64,000 bases of DNA from Micropterix aruncella. Its lineage: Eukaryota > Arthropoda > Insecta > Lepidoptera > Micropterigidae. Positions 11,361-22,404 of this stretch are shown in pieces. Positions within the stretch are counted from its first letter, which is position 1, and every line of letters starts with the position of its first letter. Made by a program: the position numbers and the translations under genes. A model generated the notes under the pieces. The model ran no database searches. It was given only the letters and a program-made list of their open reading frames with translations, and was not told where the DNA came from. The stretch lies in assembly GCA_944548615.1 (NCBI GenBank), contig OX155976.1, positions 7,645,822-7,709,821 of the forward strand, given 5' to 3'.

Positions 11361-13053
11361 AACTGTGCATTTACACCAAGCGAACGAATGCTGATTCTAT
11401 CCCCACTCTGCCAAAATCACTTGATTTCAACTCTGCCGTCGTAAATGAAAACACAGTAACTTGAAAAAAGACGTTTTGAGAAAAACGCGGTCAAAGTTCA
11501 GTTGTTAAATATTTGTTTTCATGAACAAAGTAATCAATATAGATTATTTCTTTTAATCTTTAATGTTAAAAATAGTTAGAACTTCAATTCTGCATACAAA
11601 TATATATTAAATTATAATCGTTTAATTAATTAAATTAGATATTGTGTTTTAAATTAGGAAAATAAATTGATATATTTTTAAGCTATAAGACCGTAACTGA
11701 GTGGTTACTGTGTTATAGGTAAATTTTACCCATTACTGTGTTCTAACAATGTAAAATAAATATATACATATTTTTTTAAATAAATAAAAAAGTGCAGGCA
11801 CCTTAAACACAGTAATTGAGATTCTGTGATTAATTCGTGTATTAATAAATCAACTTTTAAATTTTTTTACCTAAAACCACAGTATCTGAAGAAGTCGTGT
11901 TGTAACCAAACAAAAATATTTCTTAAATGCTTATAAGTATTTTAAAAAATCACAGTAAATAATAGGTTACTGGATTTTAACTTAAAAAATATATATACTG
12001 TGTTTTTTATTTAAAATATTCAGATTTTAAAAAAAATACTGTGTTTTTATCTAAGGTATCTCGGTAACTATCCATCGACAGACAAACCGAAAAATTTGCC
12101 TTATAGTACTCCAACTCGTGATTGTAAAGAACCAAACTTGTATAAACACAGTAAATGAAGTTACTATGTTTTCATTTACGACGGCAGAACTACAGTGGGG
12201 GAAGCTTAAGAGCAATTTAACCGCCGTTCGGCGATAACGACACAGAATGCTCTATAAAACAAAGATTGCTCATTCATTTAATGCAAATGATGCTAACAGC
12301 ATCCTAGAACATTCGTTCGTGTTCAGACTCGCTCGCTCGACCAGGCGGTCTCTTCGAAGCGTTCTAGAATTCTATGTGCCAAAATCATTTGCAATCGTGT
12401 TTTCAAAATGGATTGGACGAACGACGTGTGTCTTCAATTAAGAATTATATCGAGAGCATCTGCTCTACATGTTGCACTCTTGGTCTGCTAACCACTAGAG
12501 CTTTCATTCACCAACAGCGCTCTTTTTGTTTCTTTTTCTTTTTAATTAACTGGTGCATAGTGCATTGCGATGAAAGAAGCACTTGCCATTATAAAATCGT
12601 CGCCAGAATTCGTCTGTGCGGTCTTGGCGAAGTTGATAACTTTCTGAGCTATCATTCGCTACATTCTAGGGCCGAAAAACAGCTAGAATGCAAAATCGTT
12701 CTGCCGTTCATGCTCTAACAGGTTCTACGTTCTGGCTCTTTTAGTGTAAATGATCTTTTTCCTCGACAAACAACAATGACTAATAATCATTTACACTGGA
12801 AGAGCAAGAGCAAGAGCAGAATGCTTTGCTCTAGCTCTACGTTCGTTTGGTGTAAATGTACTGTCACAGTATTTTTTACTCGCAAAATCATCTATAACAT
12901 CGTTGTGAGTTTCATTATCTCTGCCTCTATATATTGTAGTTTTTCTGGAGATAATGAAGATCTCTGTTAATTCAGCAATGCAAATGCAATGCAAGAGCAA
13001 AATCAGACTGCTTTTGCTCTAGCTCTACGTTCGTATAGTGTAAATGTACTGTG
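11361..13053. mobile_element. Composite CATTTACAC-ended element hosting MITE D copy 1
   Basis: Left end ACTGTGCATTTACACCAAGC, right end (reverse) CACAGTACATTTACACTATA, both followed by GCGAACG or CGAACG. Internal copies of the same tip occur near 12739, 12787 and 12850 in both orientations, together with GCAAGAGC/GCTCTAGCTCTACGTTCG units. Removal of MITE D leaves about 0.94 kb. No coding capacity seen. It ends about 50 bp from exon k's donor. Confidence 0.6.
11433..12187. mobile_element. ~0.76-kb MITE (family D) copy 1, 4-bp target duplication AACT
   Basis: Inverted ends CTGCCGTCGTAAATGAAAAC / the same in reverse at 12187, flanked by AACT on both sides (11429-11432, 12188-12191). The interior has many ACACAGTA/TACTGTGT motifs. 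No coding capacity. It is nested inside a larger CATTTACAC-type element. Four-bp duplications occur in Sola and Chapaev superfamilies; I cannot assign it further. Confidence 0.88.
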
Positions 13054-13101
13054 AGACGACGATTTGTCACTTCCTGTTCGTCAAGAACAATAAATACGTA
13101 C

Positions 13102-13251
13102 CACCAGGTCCACCCACTCCGAGAAGATGGTTTTCGTCGGCGAGCATCGCTGCAATATGGCTCTGGTCAGAAGAATCATTACCGATGCCATCGCCCATTG
13201 CTGACGACAACGATATCTGACTAGTAGGAGATGAACACAACATCGGATCAC
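13102..13251 (-). CDS. Mitf: Mitf exon k: tail segment
   Basis: 150 nt: 2 nt completing Gly (GGT), 49 codons, 1 nt. It starts DPMLCSSPTSQISL and ends GVGGPG. The acceptor is TTTTCAACAG. The donor chosen is GGTG|GTACGT; the alternative CCTG|GTGGTA three bases earlier also keeps the frame but is weaker. Joining exons j and k yields NPVQGDPMLCSS, comparable with the MITF tail SPVGVTDPLLSS. Confidence 0.92.
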
Positions 13252-13289
13252 CTGTTGAAAATATTTATATTTTAATAAAAAAAATCAAA

Positions 13290-13860
13290 ATTGGTTGTGT
13301 TACCTGAAGACTTTCTCACCAAGGACTGAAAATTAATTTCATAAATAAAATCGATGATCCGGGAGACGAACCTGGTTGGGTTCCGCAGTTCGTTTTTAGT
13401 CTACGGCCAGGTTTAGTTTAAGAGCCAACAGATGGCGTTAAAATTGAATTAAAATGTATGGCGGAATTTAAATACTATTAGTGCAGCTTATATGAGAGAT
13501 ATTGTAACCAAAAATTCTCGGCCGGCAGACGAACTATGTTGGGTTCACTCGCAACCGCCTCGGGTGGCGCGGTTCATGTCTCAGCTAAGGGCGGGTTTGG
13601 GCCAAGCGCCAAAATATAGCGCTATTTGATTAAAATGTATGGCGGAATTTATTTATTAGTAGTGTAGCTTGTATATGTGATATTCCAACCAAAATTTCAC
13701 ATGTTATCTATGTACCAAATTTCAAGTCTCTATGCCGAATATTCGAATTTACGTTAACTGATTTCAACGACAATCTTGTCAACTCTTGCCATGACCAAAT
13801 GACGCCTGCGTATCAAGTTTTAGCTCAATCGGATGAAGCGTTTGGGGGCTACTAGGAGGA

Positions 13861-13897
<37 letters not shown>

Positions 13898-14160
13898 ACT
13901 ATTTTTAAGTAATCACCTCTGATTACAATTATTATTTTTTTCTTTTAATTAATCAAAGCGGTTCTATAATCCGGTAACTTATGATTGTAAAATTTGTCAT
14001 GTTCCTCAGTATTGTGAAATGCTTTTATGGAATGAATAAATGATGATGATGATGATGATGATGACACACATACAGACAGACACGCAGACAGACACACAGA
14101 CAGACCGATTTGGAAATGGTCTTAATCGTCTCAGGGGCCTACAATAGATATCTCCGTCTA
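13290..14160 (+). repeat. LINE/SINE-type dispersed repeat with (AC)n and (GAT)n tracts
   Basis: GGAGACGAACCTGGTTGGGT, AGCTCAATCGGATGAAGCGT and GGAATACACACAC are shared with 60775-61260. Includes (CA)n at 13863-13896 and (GAT)n at 14039-14064. Confidence 0.6.
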
Positions 14161-14337
14161 TAACTGGAAAAAAATGTTTGCACGTTCACAATACTTTTCC
14201 TCGTTGTTGTTTGTTGGGGCGGAAAAGTAAAACAAAATATTCAATAAAAAAATTGTCTTTCACCGTCAGGCCGAGATCATTTCTACCTCCCGACGCACAG
14301 ATTGACAGAGACAGAGGTCTACAAAGAGTTCTCTAAC

Positions 14338-14473
14338 CTTGTACAGGATTGTGCATGTCGTCATCCATAAGATCTTCGATTTGCGCCAAGTTTAGAACCG
14401 CACCCTCAGATACACATCCACTACCAGAACCAGAAGTCGGCACCAGGAGGCTGGGAGAAGGTGATAATCTCAT
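14338..14473 (-). CDS. Mitf: Mitf exon j: 'MRLSPSPSLL ... LMDDDM' tail segment
   Basis: 45 codons plus 1 nt. The acceptor is TTGATTTCAG immediately before ATG; the donor is CAAG|GTTAGA. The end QIEDLMDDDMHNPV resembles the conserved MITF tail motif around LMDDTLSPV, supporting that the gene continues here after the 10.4-kb intron. An AAT-repeat tract and a complete piggyBac-like MITE (14511-15180) lie within 40 bp upstream of the acceptor. Confidence 0.92.
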
Positions 14474-14510
14474 CTGAAATCAATATTATTATTATTATTA
14501 TTATTGCAAA

Positions 14511-15179
14511 CCCTTCGAGTAGCAGCATAATTTCATGGCAGACCGCGGCAATTTATTGGAATTTCTTGCAATATAGCCGCGCTCGACAAAAAGGACTATA
14601 ACTGTGGAACTACTATAGAAATCATAAAAAGAATTAATGTGCAATGATCGCATTGAAATTTCGTAAATAGAATATTGAAATCTCATTTTGTAAAACAATT
14701 AGATAATTATGAATAACTATGAGAAAGTCTAAAAAGTGAAAAAAAAACTCGGCATTTCTAACTTGTACTTGTCCTACGGAAAAATACGGAACCCTATTTA
14801 AAAATTGTAAATACTATCGTAATCTTTATTAAATTCTCTATCAAAGGTAATATTTCGTTTTGCTTATTTACATACAAAAATATTTAGATATTAGCTCATA
14901 AAAACCAATAAAATTTTTGATGATTTCTCGAAAAAAAAATTGATGATGTTTGACAATGGAATTTTACCAGAAATATCCGCGAAATGACGCGCTAAATTAT
15001 TCTAGCGGCCGTCTATGTATATATGGTAATAATGAGATATTTGGTATGGATTTTGGGATGCGTTCGAATTAGAAAATAATATTACTGTGCGTTCCGGGAG
15101 CAAGCCGCCAATATTGGTCGTTATGTAATCAACGGTGTTCTGATGTGCAACCATATTTGGTCGTTACGTAGCCGAAGGG
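14511..15179. mobile_element. piggyBac-like MITE family B, copy 2, abutting Mitf exon j acceptor
   Basis: CCCTTCGAGTAGCAGC...GTAGCCGAAGGG ends. The flanks are no longer perfect TTAA (AAA/TCA). It ends about 37 bp upstream of the exon j acceptor, separated only by an AAT-repeat tract. Confidence 0.8.
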
Positions 15180-15246
15180 TCATGTCTTGTAGATCTTCAA
15201 CATTAACTTTTTATATATATATTTTTTGTATGTAACTTTTTAAATA

Positions 15247-15549
15247 CAGTAGGAACTTGCTTATCCAAGGTAAAGTGGACCGAGGGTACCTCGGACAGGG
15301 GGAAACATACAGTAAAGTTTAAAATGAATGAAACGTAGTCAATGAAGTAAAAGAATACATCTATTATATATTTAAATGTAGCCATTCATAATACATAAAG
15401 TATAATATACAGTACCTACTGCATAGTCAAATTGGAGCAAAACGTTGTGGTGACGTTGTGGGGTAAAAACATGGCCTGGCCATGGCCTTTTCGACCTCAG
15501 TTAATCCGGAACTCGGTTGATCGGGGCTCGGATAACTGCGGTCCTACTT
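15247..15549. mobile_element. Tigger/pogo-like MITE
   Basis: Left end TA|CAGTAGGAACTTGCTTATCC, right end (reverse) AAGTAGGACCGCAGTTATCC; both resemble the CAGTxGAACCTCGxTTATCC ends of Tigger elements, with TA at the junctions. The right tip is one base uncertain. Confidence 0.65.
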
Positions 15550-16130
15550 ATATATTATTCTTAATAATCGAGAAAGCTTCAGATTGGATCCTGGAGGTCG
15601 ATTCGGTCTCTAAGCAGTATCAATTTCCTGAAAGTCTCAGATGCACAGTCATATGTCCAGATATAACTCATAACATGTCTTTATCTTGGAAGGTAGCCCT
15701 TATTGTAGAATTAACCGTTGGAATGGGAATAAAATAACCCAAAAGACAACGAGTACAAATTAAATGAATACCATGATCTCGCAAATGCCGTCATCAGGAA
15801 CTGTATCACTGTTCACCTTCACGCATTGGAAGTTGGCGCTTGTGGCCTGTCAGCCAAATCTCTTACCTTTTCAATGATCTTGGTCTCTCCAGGAAAATAA
15901 TCAACTCTTCATATAAAAACTATCTAAACCCACAATTTCCGCATCTCAAATTCTATGGCTTCGAAGGAAGAGTAGGTAAATTGGTGGTAAGGTGACGCTC
16001 ACAAGTGGCAAGACAGCTGTCCTAAACCTACCACAGCCGGTCGTTAGTCCAGAATCCACCGCTCACCCCCCAGAAGGGGGATGAGGGCCCTACTGCAGTT
16101 GTTGAATTCTGTGGCAGCTTTGTTTGTATT
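15550..16130 (+). pseudogene. RLE-type LINE 3' end, copy 1 (degenerate)
   Basis: Translates to pieces EKASDWILEVDSVSKQYQFP, CPDITHNMSLSWKVALIVEL and, out of frame, HDLANAVIRN. The block PDI...IVELTV resembles the PD-(D/E)xK centre of the restriction-like endonuclease at the C-terminus of R2/NeSL-type LINEs. Several frameshifts. Its end (about 16085-16130) carries GGCAGCTTTGTTTGTATTT, shared with the copies at 53 and 55 kb. Confidence 0.6.
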
Positions 16131-16179
16131 TTTTTTCATCATATGGCCATAATCGAATTAGTAGAGTAGTATATATAAT

Positions 16180-16500
16180 AACGTTTAAGAGATGAAGCCA
16201 ATGCCTCGATTCCCCTTTCTATAGAACGTGGTTTCTCTTCAATCTGTAAACCACATTGGATTGATTACGCAGCAGGTTTGGATGTGATACCATGGGTTTT
16301 GTATCGCTCAATTTCTGTGGCAATAGTGAGTTTCATCATTTCTTGTAAACAATGGTGCATTCGCAGTATCCCTTAGAATACTATTATGTAAGCGTTGCAG
16401 AGATTATGTTACTTTTGCTTGCTGCACCCCACATTTCAAAGCCACACAACCAAATAGGTATAAGAAGAGAGATATAGAGGAGTTTGCAGTTTAGGGGAAT
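16180..16500 (-). pseudogene. jockey-type LINE reverse-transcriptase C-terminal fragment
   Basis: The minus strand translates to WLCGFEMWGAASKSNIISAT and, after a shift, SILRDTANAPLFTRNDE, then HYCHRN. This is the usual end of the jockey RT region (Y/WGxxLWGxAxxSNI ... NAPWYVxN). Broken by frameshifts. Confidence 0.65.
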
Positions 16501-16519
16501 AGTCTACAATGGATGTTTT

Positions 16520-17041
16520 AAAGTTACCCGACTATATTTACCACACTGATTCCGAATCCTGTAAAAACATTGGTATTATCAGGTAATGCTACTAGTTTTA
16601 TATTGTTAATATTTTAACCTCATCTGAACCACGCTGATTCCGAATGTGTAAAAATATTTTCGCGGACTATAAATAAACGATATAGGCATTTTAAAAAAGC
16701 GTCAAACATCGATATTTCATCAGTACCTACAGGTTAGGTTATGTTAGTTTTCTTTTAGGTACTATGTAAAAATAATTTTAAAATATTGCGTCTTCGACGC
16801 CATTTTCTATCAGATTTGGCATTTTAAGGAAAGAAACTAACTATTAGTGTTTTTTTTTCAGCGAAATGAAAAAGGTTTCTTGACAAATGACAAAACGACA
16901 AAACACCAAAACATTAGCCAGCACTTTGCTAAATAAACGAGATACAGAAGCTTATAATTGTCAAGCAAATACAATGTCAGCAACGCATTTGAACATCAAC
17001 ACTGATCAAAAAAGATAATATAATAATCATTACCTTACATA
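16520..17041. other. Unclassified repeat stretch
   Basis: CTGATTCCGAAT and AAATAAACGATATAGGCATTT are repeated here and again at 20880-20955, so it is part of an unclassified dispersed repeat. Confidence 0.5.
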
Positions 17042-17232
17042 GGCCGTTTACAATCTCGCGCGAGGCGCGAGGCGAGACGCAAAACCATATCAGTAAACAA
17101 ATGGAACAGAGGCAAAGCTTCTAACGAGCGTACAAAATGTTTACCTACTTGCTAGAAGCTTTGCCTCTGTTCTGTTTGTTTACTGACATGGTTTTGCGTC
17201 TCGCCTCGCGCCTCGCGCGAGAGTAAACGGCC
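17042..17232. mobile_element. Fold-back MITE with ~85-bp arms
   Basis: GGCCGTTTAC...GTAAACGGCC. The arms carry TCGCGCGAGGCGCGAGGCGA and GCAAAACCAT.TCAGTAAACA then GAGGCAAAGCTTCTA; only about 25 bp of loop. One arm recurs at 10405-10465. Confidence 0.85.
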
Positions 17233-17249
17233 CATGATAATAATGCTGA

Positions 17250-17469
17250 AGGGGCGAACACACTATCGGACGCGTCCGCTGCCGCGGCTTATGGACAGTA
17301 TGCACAGTCGTTTGGGAGGCGGCTTGCCAGATCTCTATCGGACGTCCAAAGCCTCGAGGTCGCGTCCGCGACTGACGTCCGATAATGGCACGGCTCAATA
17401 GAAATTCATTACACAGATCGCGCCCATTAGCCGCGGCTAACGGACGCGTTCGATAGTGTGTTCGCCCCT
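17250..17469. mobile_element. Harbinger-like MITE (220 bp), TGA target duplication
   Basis: Ends AGGGGCGAACACACTATCGG...reverse complement, about 25-40 bp of inverted repeat with GACGCGTCCG and GCCGCGGCT. TGA flanks at 17247-17249 and 17470-17472; a 3-bp TNA duplication suggests PIF/Harbinger. Only 17 bp from the fold-back MITE. Confidence 0.75.
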
Positions 17470-17472
17470 TGA

Positions 17473-18307
17473 TCAGCTACCAAACAAAAGGCCGACACAT
17501 TTGACAACCCTTCGATTTTACTAGATAGCGTTGCCAGACATTTAATTAGTACAGTTTATTTACCGAAAAATAAAATATACAAGTTTGAGCGGCGCGGAAG
17601 ATTCCTATAGTTTAAATCGATTTTATTCGTTTTTTTATAGCCACTATTAAGTTATATCATTATAATGCTAAATTTGAAATAAAATAAGGCCCAACACTTA
17701 AAATTCACGTTTTTTTTAAGACATAAAAATATTTATTACGGATTACAAAAAAAAAAGATATTTTACAATGTTTTTTCATTAACTGCGCATTTTCGACCAA
17801 AAGCATGTTACGAAAATGTTGTTTGTTTGAAACAAACAACATTTTTGAACGTGTAACTGCCGAAATTTTATTGCGCGCAAGAAATGCTCCAAAAATCTCG
17901 TCTTTTAGGTTAGATTACAAATTAAAAAATGCGCATTTGGTGTTACATTTAAAAACCATTTCCATTTCCTCCGAAAAGCAATAGTCTTGGACGGAAAATA
18001 GACTGGTGAGTCGTATAATATTGATAGAAATTAAAAACTATGGTTTATTAACACGTTTAAACACGTATATATCTAAAATTTGAAATACGTTTAAACACGT
18101 ATATATCTAAAATGTTCGACGTTACTATCGTGGACAAAACGCAGTCATTGCAAAAGCCAAGCGCAAAAAAACATCGCCAAATTTCACATTTTTTGTAAAT
18201 ATTTGTAATCTTAAAATATTGCTAATTTGAATTATACAGCCTAATTTTCTTCCAGATGTAGCATTAAAAAGATCGAATTTAGTAGTGACTTTTTTTAAAT
18301 TGATAAT
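17473..18307. other. Unassigned intron DNA
   Basis: Includes a 10-bp inverted repeat GTTTGTTTGAAACAAACAAC region at 17820-17840 and a 35-bp tandem duplication ACACGTTTAAACACGTATAT at 18050-18105. No gene. Confidence 0.5.
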
Positions 18308-18315
18308 ATCGAGAG

Positions 18316-18803
18316 CAGTGTTGGGTCAATCGATTGAATATTTCAATTGACTAATCAATCGCGATTGATTTAGTCACGATTGATTTGGTCGCGACAAACG
18401 TTAATCACGATTGAAGTAATCGCGACTAAATCAATTAGTCGTTAATCGTCAATTGTCAATAGCGTCAAACTTGCTCTTTAGATACCACCCAATAATTCAT
18501 TCTCGTCGGTCGGTTGGTCGGTCGCAATCGCGATCGTGTTCTCGGTTGCGTTCTCGGTCGAGTTCGCGGTCGCGTTTGGCGTCGCGCTTACGGTCGCGTC
18601 GCACCGACCGCACCGACCGACGAAAAAACGCAAAACTAAAGTTGACCGCTGTCGACAATATCAATCACAAATGTTTAATCGTCAATCGTGACTAACGATT
18701 GGAACTAATCAATCATTAGTCGCCGATTGACGATTAAACGAATCAATCGTTAGTCGTCAATCGCGTATTCAATCGTTAATCGACTAAATTTTTCCCAACA
18801 CTG
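18316..18803. mobile_element. hAT-like MITE made of ATTGA/TCAAT units with a GC-rich core
   Basis: Ends CAGTGTTGGG...CCCAACACTG, flanks ATCGAGAG and ATTGATAG (6 of 8 match). The interior is dense in degenerate CGATTGA/TCAATCG units. The centre (18510-18625) has TCGCGGTCG-type units whose translation gives an Arg/Ser run; this is a by-product of the repeat, not a gene. Confidence 0.75.
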
Positions 18804-19079
18804 ATTGATAGCAAAGAATAAAACTATCCCGCGGTGCGTAGAAATCGTCAAATATTTTAATTAAGAAAGAGGTGACCTAGCAACGCTGCTTTGCAAAATT
18901 TCTCGCGACGGTTGATCACGGTTGTTAATTAATGAATGGCCACTCGTGGTAATTTTGCAACTATGTAGTATTTTTGGTTACGGTATTCAACTACGGTAGT
19001 CTTTTGTTTAGACGTAGAATTGTTGGTCAAATGTAGCATATTTACTAAAATGACATTTATGGTATTCTTTTTTAACAGG

Positions 19080-19400
19080 TCATCTGCACATGCGCTGTAC
19101 ATGCAAAGTAGTCAATCAAGTCGATGCCGGATTGGTAATGCCAGCAACCGCAACAACGTTCCAAGTATTTTGTTTCTTTGAAAAAAATATTTATATTCCA
19201 CAAGAATGGACAACATGCAAGAATGGACTATCCGTTTCATCATATTCAATTGGCACATTCCAGGGCTGTTGCTTCTCTTCGGCGATATTTAATGTCGACA
19301 AAAAGTGGGATTACCGTTTTAAAACAGACAACCAGTACCTACACATGTCGTGTAGGTATGTACTGGTTGTCTGTTTTAAAACAGTAAGTAGGTATTAGCA
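19080..19400 (+). pseudogene. LINE reverse-transcriptase fragment, copy 1, with hairpin
   Basis: Shares GGTCATCTxCACATGCGCTG and the encoded WTxCxNGLxxSYSIGxxQGC with 21427-21752. The QGCCFSSAIFN block corresponds to the RT 'QGxxLSPxLFN' motif. A deletion removes the LNILLESLTQ part. It ends in a 30-bp-arm palindrome (19316-19382). Confidence 0.55.
19316..19382. repeat. Near-perfect hairpin, ~29-bp arms
   Basis: Left arm GTTTTAAAACAGACAACCAG + TACCTACAC, right arm its reverse complement with three extra bases (GTATGT versus GTAC), loop of about 5 nt. Confidence 0.9.
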
Positions 19401-19479
19401 TTAATTATACAGGTGAGTTTTTAATCAGTGGCACGTTAAAGTGGGTGAATCAGTATGAGCAAATAAGCAGCTTTGATAT

Positions 19480-19760
19480 AAATTTTTGGAACAAAATTGA
19501 AATCAAAGCGAATACGTCACGAGTTGTAAGGGCTCGGATATGGTCGCCTACGCACATATCCGAACGCTCAAAAAGGTCGCCAGCTTTTACCTGCTCTTAA
19601 TGCTAACTGTTCGCGTTCGTCGGGACGTACCCCTCTGCCCACATTCCTCCCACCCTCTTCCCGCATTGCCCTGTAGCTCGAGAGTAAAGCTACTGGTTGA
19701 TATACTGTGTTACTGTACTCATCTATCATTGCCGGTGTTTCAGCTAGGAGTGGCGTTGCC
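19480..19760 (+). repeat. Retroelement-derived segment, homologous to 23544-23800
   Basis: Shares wording with the segment after the tandem array (AAAATTGAAATCAAAGCGA, GTACCCCTCTGCCC, TAGCTCGAGAGTAAAG). It begins just after the hairpin and RT fragment, matching the order around 21.4-23.8 kb. Confidence 0.5.
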
Positions 19761-20016
19761 AGACATACCTTACCCTTCTTTATCCTATCAATATTCCTTA
19801 CATGATGAGACGCATTAGATCTAGTCTAAATCTGATCGTCTCTTGCCATCGACGAACAAAACACTTTGGCGAAAGACTTGTTAAAATCAGACAACGCGTT
19901 CTTGAGATGTCGTGCACACAGATAGACGGCCACATGTATGACTTTTTTCGTTTTTCCGGGTCTATAATAGATAATAATTCGATTTCACTTTGGCTTACTG
20001 GTCGTACATAAGTTAT

Positions 20017-20402
20017 CAAAGCAAAATAAGTTTTAACCTAAACCCAGACTCGCCATTATCCTTTTGTTTTTGCAAGATTTTGGTTGTTTTGATTAATGGC
20101 GACCGGGTGACTCGTTTGTTTGAAACTTGAATTGGCCTTGAATCGAATTATCCGTAAATTTAGTTAAATTTACGGCTGTGGTAGGTTTAGGGCAGCTGTC
20201 ATGCCGCATGAGAGTGTGCACCTTACCACCCATTCACTCCCACAAAGTTATCAAAGCAAAATAACTTCTAATCGACACCCAGTCTCATCATTATCTTCTT
20301 TCTTGTTGCGTGATTTTGGTTGTTTTGATTGATGGGGATCAGGCAACTCGTCTGTTTGAAACTCGGATTGGCCAAACATATACGTAAATTTAGTTAAATT
20401 TT
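20017..20402. repeat. Pair of ~155-bp direct repeats around a retroelement fragment
   Basis: 20017-20170 and 20246-20402 share GTTATCAAAGCAAAATAA, GATTTTGGTTGTTTTGATT and GTAAATTTAGTTAAATTT. The 75 bp between them is the reverse strand of the RLE-LINE 3' end (GTGGTAGGTTTAGGGCAGCT). Confidence 0.75.
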
Positions 20403-21390
20403 GACAACATTGTTTTATTAATTTTTATCTTATATATCAGCAGCAATAATTGAAATTAAACTAATTGCTTCATAAATCACATATTTCAATAAAAACAACA
20501 ATTCGAAATTAAATTGTGTAATGTCTGGTGATATTTTTATAGTATTTTTCGTATTTTTAGTATTTGTGGCCATTTCATCGTCTATAGTATTTTTTATACC
20601 AAGCTGGCGGTATTTTTCTGTTTTAAAATGTGGTCACACTGTTTGAAACGACGGTTTTTTCTTTCTTCCAAGATCATAGCACTGAGAGGTAGTTAGTTGA
20701 GTTTTTCGTTCTTGTTCCTTATTTAGTTTATTATTTTTCCGGTGGGATTGTCTCCTTCTCGCATTGTTCAATATTTTGGTGAGTAATTGCTATGTAATTA
20801 TTGCAAAAATTGACGGTGTAACTGCAGTATAGGAACCTCTCCTGGATTGTTGATTTTTAAACGTCACCGGACTGTATTCACCACGCAGATTCCGAATCTG
20901 CAATAATCTTTTGTCGATCTCAATAAATAAGCGAGATATAGGCATTTAAAGTTTGCATACTAAACGTCAAAAAATCGGCCATATTGTTTCAGGAGTAGTG
21001 TCTGAAAATAGTCGCGCGAAATTCGAAAAAAAAAAATCCTGCGGCGCAATTCTTTTGTCTATGGTCCATTTGATTTACAGAGAAATAGACAAATTTGTAT
21101 GGTAAATTTTTCATGAATAGTCCCGTGCTGGGGAATTCTGTGGGGGAATTCTAAAGTAGCGATACGATATGTCAGTGCGATCGTCCACAATGTCTAAAAC
21201 TTTCTGTCCGTGGTTTTTTTCATGAATCAGAACCTACTGTTTCTGTTTCTCAGAATCTCCACTGCTTGCCTCATGGGGGTGACTTAGGTCGGTGAATTCC
21301 ATTGCAGCTCCATTTGTATTTATTGTTTATTGTATTATTTAATTATTTATTGTATTTCTTGTATTATTGTACCTATGTGAATATTTACTG
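20403..21390. other. Unassigned intron DNA
   Basis: Contains the CGCAGATTCCGAATCTGC palindrome-like repeat shared with 16.5-16.7 kb; no gene. Confidence 0.5.
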
Positions 21391-21419
21391 TTAGGTTGTA
21401 TATAATAATGGCATTCTTT

Positions 21420-21752
21420 TTTAACAGGTCATCTCCACATGCGCTGTACATGCAACGAAGTCAATCAAGTCGAAGCCGAATTGGCAACGCCCGCAAACGC
21501 AAAGTGCCAGTTTTTCGTTTCTTTGAAAAATTAATTTATAGTACGGAAGTATGGACAAAATGCAGGAATGGACTACCCGCTTTATCATATTCAATTGGCT
21601 TAATCCAGGGCTGTTGCCTCTCTCCGATGATATTTAATATCACTTTAAATATCCTGCTGGAAAGCCTGACCCAGTTCGACAAGAAAAGGGGTTACCGTTT
21701 CAAAACAGACGGCCAGTACACATGTCGTGCCACAATTTTGCTGTCAACCTAG
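21420..21752 (+). pseudogene. LINE reverse-transcriptase fragment, copy 2
   Basis: Encodes GLIQGCCLSPMIFNITLNIL followed by LESLTQFDKKRGYRFKTDGQ, a reverse-transcriptase fragment with the QG..LSP..FN motif. It could be the RT part of the same RLE-type family as the endonuclease pieces; that link is inference. Confidence 0.6.
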
Positions 21753-22404
21753 CCTTCATCACCAGGAGCTCCAAGCAGCTTCAAGCCATGGGCGCGCCCG
21801 CATAGACACAAAATTTACTTCATATGACCCCAAATTGGTCTATAAGGGCTCTAATAGGCCCGATTGTGTTTCTTCGTGAGCTAATAGTTCATACGAGCGA
21901 GACATTAGGAGATCGCATTTTATATATCGCTGAACACTTCCTGGCAAACCATAATTTTAGATTTTAAAAAAATGTGTAATATTAGTGTAATAGTTACATT
22001 TCTGATGTAATATCGTTACGTTATTTTTAAAACACATCCCTAGTTTGGCAAAGTCTTTGTTTTTTTTAAATGCCTTTTTAAAGATCCCTCATACTGTAAT
22101 CTGAACGCTTTGTTAATCTGAACAGGGTTCGAATGGTCAAGGCTTTATTGTACCTATATGTGTTATGTTTTTTCCGGATTGTATTCAAAACATATGCCAT
22201 GTTTTTTGAAATGTAAAATCGGTCCTAAAGGGCAAAATAGGGATAAATAGTATTATGATGGGCCCGACTCCAGTGGGTGATTTCCATGGCAGCTTTTTTT
22301 GTATTTTATTGTGAACCACCTGCTTATCAGGATGACAACAACGAAAGAATTGCGACGGCCAGGGAGACGGTGGACGGTGGGAAAAAAAGAGTTGTGACAG
22401 CCAG

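Noticed and set aside
13863..14064. Regular short repeats as a CRISPR-like array
   Set aside because: They are plain (CA)n and (GAT)n microsatellites in a eukaryotic intron.
18453..18695. SR-rich 80-codon frame as a splicing-factor fragment
   Set aside because: The Arg/Ser run arises from TCGCGGTCG-type repeats at the centre of a hAT-like MITE.
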